Below are positions 10,079 to 19,491 of a DNA stretch of 64,000 bases, one piece after another. The stretch lies in NCBI GenBank assembly GCA_963210315.1, contig OY723270.1, positions 1,178,001 through 1,242,000 of the forward strand. The letters run 5' to 3'. The notes below the pieces were generated by a model. It ran no database searches. It worked only from the letters and a program-made list of their open reading frames with translations, and had not been told where the DNA came from. The stretch comes from Rhynchopus euleeides. Its lineage: Eukaryota; Euglenozoa; Diplonemea; Diplonemida; Diplonemidae. Made by a program: the position numbers and the translations under genes. The first letter of the stretch is position 1. Each line of letters begins with the position of its first letter.

Positions 10079-11225
10079 GGGGGGGTCAAATGCCACCCTT
10101 TTACGTGGACAAACACGATTTTTCAAAAAACCGGTGCAGAGGCCCCAAAGCCCCCGTAAACCCTCCAAACCCCCCCAGATCGGTCCGGAAACCCATCGAA
10201 CCCCACTTTTCCACCATTCCGGGCACCTCAGGTGCCCGAATTGGGGTACCTAAATTTTGTGCCACCGTTTGGTACCGTACAGTGCCACTGTGTGGGAGGT
10301 TGGAAAAGAAAATGCCCCAACACACCACATCTGAGGGTTGCAATGCATGTTGCTTGCCAACCACGTCATCCGGTGGGTGTCAGGCGCTATGTAGGTGGCA
10401 TTAGCCAGGTCTTCGATGTGTTCTGGCTTGTATATATACCTCCCTGCCACCATGCACCGGGAGGCTGCCTGTAGGTACGGAACAGTCCAGATGGTCGTGT
10501 GATTCCTGTGCAGCAGTGCTCCACAACCGGGATGTGTTGACAACGACTGTTGCAACACGAGCTGTACATTCCGGGAACACATGAAGTGCGCTGTCGTGGT
10601 ACCCATTGTGCCAGAATTGGTAGTTGCTGCGGTCTACTTTGCCTGGCCCAAGAGCACTGGTACTGAACGGTGCAATATGCGTGGCGAGGTGAATACAACG
10701 GAAGCGCGCAAAGTCAATACAGCTCTCGGATGGCGGGCGGTGGTGCCACTAGTGTGTGACGTTCACTCGAGGATACAACGCATCACAATGAATCAGCAAC
10801 CGTGGACCGAGTACAATACGCTCTCTGTGGCTGGTGTGGGGGACAAAGGCAGTGCCTGTGCCGCAGGCAGGGAGGTATATATACAAGCCAGAACACATCG
10901 AAGACCTGGCTAATGCCACCTACATAGCGCCTGACACCCACCGGATGACGTGGTTGGCAAGCAACATGCATTGCAACCCTCAGATGTGGTGTGTTGGGGC
11001 ATTTTCTTTTCCAACCTCCCACACAGTGGCACTGTACGGTACCAAACGGTGGCACAAAATTTAGGTACCCCAATTCGGGCACCTGAGGTGCCCGGAATGG
11101 TGGAAAAGTGGGGTTCGATGGGTTTCCGGACCGATCTGGGGGGGTTTGGAGGGTTTACGGGGGCTTTGGGGCCTCTGCGCCGGTTTTTTGAAAAATCGTG
11201 TTTGTCACCCCCATTTGATCCCCCC
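10079..11225. mobile_element. TA-flanked fold-back element with ~380-bp inverted arms
   Basis: TA (10077-10078) then GGGGGGGTCAAATGCC, and at the right GATCCCCCC then TA (11226-11227). The arms 10079-10450 and about 10866-11225 are near-perfect inverted copies. The ~415-bp centre is unique. Both arms can be read as the same peptide (RYIYKPEHIEDL… to …ALYGTKRWHKI): minus strand in the left arm, plus strand in the right. This could be a captured coding fragment. It lies 13 bp from the element ending at 10065 and has similar G-rich termini. Confidence 0.75.
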
Positions 11226-11227
11226 TA

Positions 11228-12407
11228 TACCCCCCCCCCCCCCCTTTGTCACCGTCTCTCTCTCTCTCCCTTCCCTCAGTAGAATTCAAAAACAGAAATA
11301 CCCAACGGGTTGCAGGGATACGAGGATCCCAGGAGGGGGGGTCAGACACCCGTGTATTATAGGTTGCCCCCGCTTGGATGCTCAAAGAAACGAGTTGCCG
11401 AAAGAAGCAGCGCTGAGTCACCAGCAGCTCAACCCCGGCCAGTGCGCGGTTTGTTTGTTCTAGAGAGCAGCGGAAAGAAGAGGGCAGCCTTCTTGCTTGA
11501 GGCAGGGGCGGGTGGGAGGCGGGGGGTGTCCAATGCGACAGGCCCGTCATCTCCGTTGCTTGTTTTTAGCGGGGTGGTGGCAGCCCTTTTTTCCGCGGGG
11601 TAGTAAAGACTGGCAACCACGGTTCACAAAAAGTACAATGCCGGTGGTATGTGTGGGGGATTTTCCCTTAGTTATCGACTCAACAATCAACGGCGCAACT
11701 CATACCACTCCCCTACCCATTGCAACTCTCTCCCAAAGCCCCCCCTCTTGCCTTGAATCGTGCCGGCTGCTGGTTCTGTTTTTCTGCGTTCTGATATTAT
11801 ATCCCCCCAGAAAGATACCCCCTTCTTGCCAAGAGGGTTGGCTTGAACCAGAGAGGTTCTGGGGGCACCGTCTGCTAGCCCTCTCCATGCAGCGAGGTGG
11901 GGTTCACCCCAGCTCTTGTTCCACATGTTTTCAGCACACCTGCTTGCAAGATCACCGTTTGTACGCCCCTTTGTATATATATGGCGGATTGCGAGTGGCG
12001 GAGAGGGGAGCGGAGGGCGGCCCCCCCGCAAGGGAATGAAATATCGTACGGCCGGAGCTTAACGATGGATTTTCCCCCCCCCGTCAATAACAAACAAGCC
12101 GCTTCAGCGAATCACACAGGGTTCCAACACAGCCCCGCTAGCCGAAGTGTGCGCTCACACAGGGCCAACGCAAATCAGGTCCCCGATCCGTTTCATACAG
12201 TTGATTGGATGGGATGTCTACCGGAAAGCGAAAGGCGTACGATTCTTGGATCTCGCGTTGCCCCCAGGGAGGGGGGACGCAACACCGTGGCACCCGGGCG
12301 ACGCCCTGCCTGGCCAGGCTTTCGCTCCGGTGTCAGCATGACTTTTATTAACCGGCAGATAAAGTGCTCGGGTAGGTTTCTGCAGGCGGGCAGGGACAAT
12401 AAAGTAA
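11228..12407. other. No convincing gene
   Basis: C-run and CT-rich sequence (11228-11280), then mixed sequence with short open frames in all phases. About 12035-12240 is a diverged copy of the AAATCGTACGAC…TGTGCGCTCA…GCGAAAGG.GTACGA repeat described at 7210. Confidence 0.45.
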
Positions 12408-12415
12408 AATATTTC

Positions 12416-13602
12416 CAGGGGATAAGATAGGTCTGGTTTTCCGGTTTTCAAAACCAGGGTTTCCCGGTTCCCGGTTTTCTGGAAAAAAAAAAAGGTCGGT
12501 CTCATTTTTGGCGGTTTTTTTGTGACTTTGGGACAGTAAAACAGTCAGAAAAAACGGCATAAAAAAATAGAAAGTGACCCCATCGTGATCCGCACAGAGC
12601 TCAAATAGTCCAAAGAAGGCAGAGAAGCGGAGAAGAAAAAATGGACCTAGCGGGTGGCCCGGTGGGTGGTGATGCCCTCGTCATGCAGGTCTCTTCTGTT
12701 TTGAAGGTGCACACATGGTGGACTCCAGCCACCCTAGCGAGTGTCTAAGAGGGAGTCTAAGACTGCAGTCTGCACTGGAGACGGGAGTCTATTTTCCAGC
12801 TAATTTACGCTAAGACTCCCGCTAGTTGAGACTCATGGGAGACACACGGTGTACTCCAGCGGAGGTAGGGTAACCTCCGCTGGAGTTCACCGTGTCGTCT
12901 GCCTCTGTGCAGCGTCACTCGGTGCCATCGAATACATGGCGACAGCCCACCAACTCGAGACAGATCTGCTTGTCCGGAGGGCTGAGACGAGAACACGAAC
13001 GACCTTCAAGCAGTCTTGAAGGTCGCCAAGCCTATTGGGGGCAACTAACAGATGAGATTTGTTTGTTGCCTGTCGTCACAGCTAGGTGCCCATCTCCTCG
13101 ATAACGGAATGTGTGCAGAGATCTCGTGGACCCTTTGGCCATTCTGTCGTGCACCCACACCACCCACAACGCACACCTGTCACGAGTGGTCGCTCCCCCG
13201 TCCTCCTCCACCCTGAAGGTTGAACCCTCAAGGACCAGTGATCTCCTGCTGGCCGGGCTGCGATACAGCGAAGCCTTCCTACTTACAAGCGAATCCAGAC
13301 TGTAGGGAACAGATGATCACTACCGCGGCCTCCGGCGGCTGGGGGGCTCCGCCCCCCAGACCCCCCTGCGTAAAAAAATTGCACCAGACCGGTTTTTTGG
13401 CCGAGAGTCCAAACTTTCAAAGCAGCTGCTGCGCCTGCCCCACCAAGCAGCCTCAGTACGACAGGACGCGCGCAGGCACCGGGCCCTCTCAGATTCTGGG
13501 AGGGTTTGCGCGGGTCGCGCGCGCCGAAGGCGCGCGCGAAAAATTTTCAAAACCAGAAAAACCGGAAAACGGCGCCAGAAAAAAAGTCTATCTTATACCC
13601 TG
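12416..13602. mobile_element. Non-autonomous hAT-type element, copy 2
   Basis: Same termini as copy 1 (CAGGGGATAAGATAG / CTATCTTATACCCTG). A perfect 8-bp target duplication AATATTTC sits at 12408-12415 and 13603-13610. At 1187 bp it is the fuller copy. It includes an internal CACGGTGG-type inverted-repeat insert at about 12710-12894, a GC hairpin unit and a tRNA-like repeat. No transposase frame is present. Confidence 0.85.
12710..12894. mobile_element. Small inverted-repeat insert inside hAT copy 2
   Basis: The left end (CACACATGGTGGACTCCAGC) and right end (GCTGGAGTTCACCGTG) resemble the cleaner MITE at 36888-37058. They share GGAGTCTATTTTCCAGCTAA and GACTCCCGCTAGTTGAGACT. Copy 1 keeps only a short remnant near 5067-5120. 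Confidence 0.55.
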
Positions 13603-13610
13603 AATATTTC

Positions 13611-14329
13611 ACGCAGTGAAAAAAAAAGTCCCCGTTTATTTGTGAGGAAAATAGCAGAAACGGGTAGATAAAGACTTTATTGCGGGAAGAAATGTGGAAA
13701 ATACGAGGAGAATCACCGTATTGCAGCCAACCTGTCCCACAAAAACGGGGAGGGAGATAAAATCTTTATTTCCAGTCCCCCCGAAATCCCACCTAAAAAG
13801 TACAGGGACATAAAGTAGCGAGTATTTCCCTGCACAGAAAATGCCCGAATTTCAGGGGCTGAGAGTATTTTCGGCCATTTTTTGGAGGGTTTCAGCCACA
13901 CCCCAAAGTCACATCCCACCGGCCGACACTCATACCTTCCGATTCCCAACCCAGGGGTATCTAAACTTCGGTAAAACTTGGTGCAGCTGTGTAGTCGAGT
14001 GGGCTGGTGTGCGGCCTCGACAGGACAGAGGTTCTCTATCCAGACTCAACGGGGTCGCAGCACCAAGTCAACTTCAACATCGACATCGCAGTACCCCAGA
14101 CTAAATGCACTGTGGCAAAGCAGAAGTACGGCCATGATGTACAACGCGACTGCACCATGTCATCCGGGCCAACACGGCCTCCCGGTCACGAACTGCCCTG
14201 CATCCTCCTGTGAGATCGTCACACCACCTGGTACTCGTCCTTTGGCATCGTACCTTGACACGAAACAGGGTGATCCTGCAAGAAACCTACCCTCGCACTT
14301 CATCTGCTGGTTAATAAAATTACGTATTA
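13611..14329. other. No convincing gene
   Basis: A/T-richer sequence to about 13850 with repeated ATAAAG…TTT motifs and CAGGGACATAAAGTA at 13812. After that comes mixed sequence with short frames only (for example 13978-14340). No family resemblance seen. Confidence 0.4.
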
Positions 14330-14478
14330 CAGGGCTCTAAAGTAACGTTTTCCCCTGGGGGGCCCCAGCATAGTCCCTCGACGGTGTATTTTCCCTCGCT
14401 TCGCTCGGGATAATACGTTTCCGTCTCGGGACATGCTGGGACCCCCTGCAGGGAAATACGAGTTACTTTATTTCCCTG
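14330..14478. mobile_element. 149-bp MITE, CAGGG/CCCTG ends, TA target
   Basis: TA (14328-14329), CAGGG…TAAAGTAAC at the left and GTTACTTTATTTCCCTG at the right, then TA (14479-14480). The arms continue inward (CCCCAGCAT-GTCCC / GGGACATGCTGGG) around a TCGCTTCGCTCGG centre, so the whole element folds on itself. CAGGG ends plus TA duplication match pogo/Tigger-type elements, as in the autonomous-looking element at 40915. Confidence 0.75.
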
Positions 14479-14480
14479 TA

Positions 14481-15345
14481 ATAAATAGTTATTCTTTCCA
14501 CTTTCACTGCCACCTTTCGTCCTCTTTCTGTTTTGCCTCACTAACAAAATCAATTCATCCGATGTGCGAACCACAAGAAGGGGGTCTGCGGGGTATGGGT
14601 GGTTGTGGTGTCCGGGAAGGGATCGCCAGTGTGATCACCGATCACCTCCCTCCCTATCGCCACCACCCCCTTCCCCTGCCCCTGGAGGGCAGCTGGGCTG
14701 TGTGTGTGTTTGTTGTTCTTATTGTTGTGGCATGCTGCTCCGCTGCAGCCCTGCCTGGCTTTAGTCACAACCCCTGGTTTCCAACACCCGCAACACCGCG
14801 AAACTCGGTCAAAAAAACCAGGTCAAATCAGATGAGACAACACGCACCCCTCTATTTTTCCATTTTATATCAACAACGTTGTCTGCGGGTCTGCTTCGAG
14901 GTTCATTGTTTCCAGTTACGAGCGGCGGAGCGTAGCGAAGTCGCGAAGTAATGAAGGAAATTGGGGGGGGGGGGGGCGGGTTCGCTGTATCGAGATAGAA
15001 CTCCCCCACCCGCCTCTGAACGGCTTTCGAGCCATGTTCCAGTGCGATGAAGGGGGGAGTGGGGGTGTGTTGGGGGGGCATGTGGTGTGGAAAAATGTTC
15101 GCCACCATCATGTTCGACAGCGGGAGTCGCAGAGATGTTGCGCGGCCCTTTGCCATACACGCGGGGAGAGATCCCGGCTGGTGTCGTTTTCAGACGCACA
15201 AAAGTCTGAAAAACGAAGAGGAACGAAACGCAATGAACATCTCGAATCATTTTTCGGTTCAGTTCTGCATGCGGCGCTTGTTGTTTGGTCAGTGAGGTCA
15301 GGAAATTGAAACAGAGGTTGATCGTGGTGATGGCCTTTATCGAGG
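14481..15345. other. No convincing gene
   Basis: C/T-rich and G-rich stretches. 14914-14960 is a 5' fragment of the AGTTACGAGCG repeat. Nothing else is supported. Confidence 0.4.
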
Positions 15346-15419
15346 CAGTGTGTGTGTGTAGTGATAGTGGTTTTAAGTGGGTAACCCTGCGCGGATCTGT
15401 GCCCACTCCCCGCCCACCC

Positions 15420-18381
15420 CTACGTCACAGCGGATGCCCCACTCGGGTTAGAGTGTGGGGCCAACTCAGTGCCACTCCGAGGAGGGCGTGAGGCATAGCC
15501 AGCGTGGTGCGTGCCGCAACAGTGTGTGAGTGATTTCGCACTGCTGTGGCAGTCCCCGCACCGGCTCATGCGATGCGTCTTGCAAAATTCCATGGTGACT
15601 TGCAAGCCGTCGTTCTTCCCGTGGTGGTCCCGGCAGCAGTCCTCTTCCGAGAGGCGCCGGCGCCGGCAGTCCACGCAGCGGGGTTTCCAGTGCAGAGCGC
15701 AGGTAAGCATCTTCGCGTTCCGTCTGGCTCCAGGGGGGGCAGTCCGGGGAGCAGCGCCCCGTCGTTCCCATGACCGTCCTGTCCGGGCGTTGGCTTGCCG
15801 GCTGCTGGCAGTCCATTGCTGGGCCGCTTGCTGCCACCCCTCTGGGTAGTGGGGCTGCGGTGCGAAGGTTGCGGCCCACGCCATGCCGCGGGAGTGGAAG
15901 GCTGTGTCCCGCTGGTTCAAGCCCGGGCCTGCCGTGTGCGCTTGGAGGCTGCGCATCACCGACTCGGTGGCTGGGCTGAGCTGGGCTCTCCTGGACAGGC
16001 CCCCTGCCACGGTTCCCCCGATCGCGGTGAGGACAGTGGAGCTCGCAGTGTGGCCACAGTGCCATGGTTGCTTGGAAGTCTTGCGCACCACCTCGCAGAG
16101 CTGCCTCAACGAGTGAGCCTTGCCCAGGATGCTCTTCTGGAAGGCTGCGAAGTCCTGCCGCAGCTGCTCCTGCGAGGTCTCCCCCTGCCTCTCAGCCTCG
16201 TCCATGGCGGCGTTGCTCAGGGCGTCCGCATCGACGTTGAGTTCCCTTTTCACGTGCTCATACGTAAGGGTGATCCGGGGCCCGAGGTCGGCAGCCAGCC
16301 GTGCCGTGCTGAGGAAGAGGGGGCGGAGGGATTTATCGCGGCAAACCGCTTCCCCTTTTAGGTGTCGCAGCACCACCTGCGAGTCACCCCGCACCGTAAC
16401 GTTCCCCTCAGGGGGCGGGTCGCCCCTTCTGAGCAGCCGTAGGCCCGCCCGAACCCCTTCGTACTCAGCGATGTTGTTGCTGCGTACGTTCAGCAGAGGG
16501 AGGATCTCTTCCGACACCTTGAGGCCGTCTCGGTAGAGCACCGCACCTGCACCCGCCAGGGCGAAGGGGGTGCCGTTGTCCCTTGCTCCGCCGTCGAAGT
16601 AGAGGGTGAGCCCCGGGGATGCGCCCTCGGGGATGCGTGGGCGGGCCTCCCGCGGCCCCCTCTCAGGGGGGTCAGGTGTGTGGGGGCGGATGCGGCGCGT
16701 TTCGACTTCTGGGAGGGTGAGGCCGGTCGACAGCTCGAAGTCGACAGCCAACTCCATGAGGGTCACGGTGTGCTCCCCTCCCTGCGGCCCCCATTTCAGG
16801 CCCCGCAGCCAGTCGCAGAGGGCCACCCACAGCTCCGGGGGGCGCTTGCCCCACGTCTGTTTGACAGTGGACGGCGCCCGCACAGGGATGCAGGCCTGTT
16901 CGGGGTTGGGTGTGCACCACCCCCATGGATAGTGAAGGGTGCGGTGGTGGCGCGCGGAGCGGTCGAGCAGTCCATCTTTCTCCTGCCGCGCCGAGAGGAT
17001 TGCAATGAAGTAGCGGTGCAGCTGCGCCACTATATCCACCCTGCGTGCGAAGGATAGTGGCAGGGGCTGCCTGTCCTCCGGGATGCCGTGTCTAAAGGCG
17101 GGCGCCACCCCGCATAACGCCAAGCAAGGTGGCCAGGTTGACCGGTCCACAGCCGTAATGGGGTGGTTTTGTCGGATTGGGTCCCACGCGGAGCACTCCC
17201 ACCATAGGTGCATCACCGTCTCGGGGGTGCCTGCGTTGCAGTATCGGCAGATCCCGCCCTGCCCCGTGCGCCCTCGGACAGGCACCGCCCCTGCAATGAC
17301 GGAACGAAGGAGGCCCCGTTGGTATCCCGTGACCGCGGCGCCCTCTCCCTCCAGGACGCAGCGTGTGGCTTGCCCGTCGATGCCGTGCTGAGCGCCCGCA
17401 AAGTCGTCACGACGACCAGCCAGCGCCTTGGCCACCTGTGTACGTAGGGCCTGGCGGAGGTCATGAGCGAAGATCCCCCATCCGCTCGTTGTTGCTGCGG
17501 TGGGGTCGAAGACTATGCTCCGTCCCGCTTCATCAGTGTAAGATAGGGTGGTCGCCGTGCTCCAGCTCCATCCTATCCACCGAAGGGCCGCTCGGAAAAG
17601 CGCGAAGGGGCCTGTCCCTGTAAGCCTCACTCTGCTATCCCAAGCCGTCTCAGACAGAACCCTGCAGCGGCCCCACTTCTTGACCTGCATGGCCCAGGTG
17701 GTGATCTGCCGGTAGCGGGGGGCGACGGCGGGGTCCACCCGATGTGCATGGTGGAGGACATCCAGCACAGCCTCCCGCGCCCTGCGGGGGGGTCCGGACC
17801 ACAGCGCGGCGACGAAGAGCCCCCTCCATCGCCTGATGTCGGCGTCCTCCCAGCGGGTGACCAGGGCGTCGTAGTAGAGCCTGGACCCCGCTGTCATCGC
17901 TGCTGCCTGCCCCTTCCACTGCACCGGTAGGGGCAGTGCCGAGGTCCTGCGCAGGTTCTGCTCTGCGCCCTCTTTTCGGCGGGCGACGCGCTCCGATTTG
18001 GGCACCTCGGGTCCCTCGAGCGGGCGCGCATGCAGCATGGCCCCGAGGCAGTCGAAGCTATCGCGCTGTCGAAGGGGGGTAGCCGTGCCGTCCCGTGTCC
18101 GGTAGACTATCGGGGTCAACGGCTCGGGGGACGTCGAGAAGACATGTGACTTGACCTCTGCGCATATTACCATCCCGGTATCGTGGGAGAAATCTGCAGA
18201 GTCATCCACCACTGCTTGCAAGGTCCCCGGGCTGGGGGTCACCGCGTACACATCGTCCACAAACGACAACGCCCTCGTGCCCTGCCGGTGCTCCGCCATG
18301 CGCATCCATACACCCACCAGCACGTTGATCAGCACGACGCTAATGGGGCAGCCCTGCATGATGCCGTTGGTTGGCAGGAAG
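15420..18381 (-). CDS. LINE ORF2, C-terminal part: RT end, zinc finger, RNase H, Cys/His repeats
   Basis: This part starts inside the RT with a second copy of PTNGIMQGCPISVVLINVLV and the catalytic box FVDD (F-V-D-D instead of the common YADD). A CCHC-type finger follows (C-x2-C-x9-H-x4-C, CRYC…MHLWWEC). Next is a complete RNase H with its acidic set: D in LTLYFDGG, E in NIAEYEG, D in VRGDSQ, D in NVDADALSN. The tail carries two identical-spacing motifs C-x2-H-x4-C-x2-C-x9-CC-x2-HH (15621-15701 and 15504-15584). A TAG stop lies at 15420-15422. The first ~10 codons of the open frame (to 18410) are read-in from the insert. The frame is the same as in the N-terminal part, so the insert is the only large interruption. 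Confidence 0.85.
18166..18381. repeat. 216-bp direct duplication, left copy
   Basis: Identical over its length to 19276-19491, offset 1110 bp. It encodes the RT segment from the SVVLINVLV region through FVDD. Sequence just outside the pair differs (T vs A before, A vs C after). The copies bracket an 894-bp insert. Confidence 0.9.
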
Positions 18382-19275
18382 AATTTACCTCCCTCCCGGG
18401 GAGGCCCCAAATGACCCTCGAGGGAGGCGAAAAATGCCCCGAGGGCGCGAAGCGCCCGAGGGCATTTTTCGCTCCCGAGAGGGTCATGCGGGGCCCGGGA
18501 GGGAGGTAGTTATCTTTCTCTCCCAAGGGGACACGTTTTCCAGCCCTCCCGACCCTCTGGAAGCTGTCTGCGGTTGGACCCTCTGACCGGGCTTTTTGGC
18601 CACTTTCCGCACTTTTTGGCCCCGGGATAACCGGTTCCCACCCAGAAAAACGCCAAAAAATCGATTTTCCAGTTGGTGACACTTGGTTTTTTGGGTTATT
18701 CTGCCGAAAAAATAGAATGCGGATTTTCATGAAAATTTTCGCGGGTTTCGGGCAGAAAATATGGCGGGAAACCCCCAAAAACCACCCAGAAATGGCCAAA
18801 AACCGGTTTTTGGGCCCATTTTTCACCCAGAAACACGTTTTTGGGCTTCTGTGAAAAATCCGGATTTTTGACATTTTTCGCGATTTTGACCAACTACTCG
18901 CCCAGCCAAAAATCGATTTTTAGCTGAAAAAAGCAGGGAATTGCAACAAATCAACGAATTGAGCCGTTTTAACCCCTTTCGTGCACTTTTTGGTTTCAGA
19001 AGGGTATATGGTGGGTGTATAGGGGTCCTTAGGCCTTTGCCAAAATTGGCCATTTTCGGCCCATTTTCAGCGTGTCAGCTGGAGGGTGGGAAAGTGACCC
19101 TGGAGGGTGGGAAAGTAGAGCTGGAGGGTGGGAAAGTGGAGCTGGAGGGCGGGAAAGTAGAGCTGGAGGGTGGGAAAGTGAGCTGGAGGGTGGGAAAGTC
19201 CAGAGTTCCTGTTCAAGACGCGGGGTGGGAAAGTGAGCTGGAGGGAGGGTGGAAAAGTGTCCCCGCGGTAGGGAA
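18382..19275. mobile_element. 894-bp insertion splitting the LINE RT
   Basis: The left part (18387-18508) is a near-palindrome: TACCTCCCTCCCGGG facing CCCGGGAGGGAGGTA, with a GAGGGCGC-GAA-GCGCCC tip. A T-rich non-coding stretch follows with many TTTTTGG motifs. Then comes a minisatellite of CTGGAGGGTGGGAAAGT (19078-19205, later units irregular). No coding frame is supported. A flanking duplication of 216 bp is far longer than normal transposon target duplications, so this may be a templated-repair event and not a simple transposition. Confidence 0.65.
19078..19255 (+). repeat. 17-bp minisatellite CTGGAGGGTGGGAAAGT
   Basis: About seven tandem units at 19078-19205 (one with GAC CCT, one with GGC variants), then two degenerate units to about 19255. 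It lies wholly within the insert. Confidence 0.85.
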
Positions 19276-19491
19276 ATTACCATCCCGGTATCGTGGGAGA
19301 AATCTGCAGAGTCATCCACCACTGCTTGCAAGGTCCCCGGGCTGGGGGTCACCGCGTACACATCGTCCACAAACGACAACGCCCTCGTGCCCTGCCGGTG
19401 CTCCGCCATGCGCATCCATACACCCACCAGCACGTTGATCAGCACGACGCTAATGGGGCAGCCCTGCATGATGCCGTTGGTTGGCAGGAAG
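19276..19491. repeat. 216-bp direct duplication, right copy
   Basis: Identical to 18166-18381. In the LINE's own direction this copy is continuous with the upstream RT (…EGFLPTNGIMQGCP…). The other copy continues into RNase H. Confidence 0.9.
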
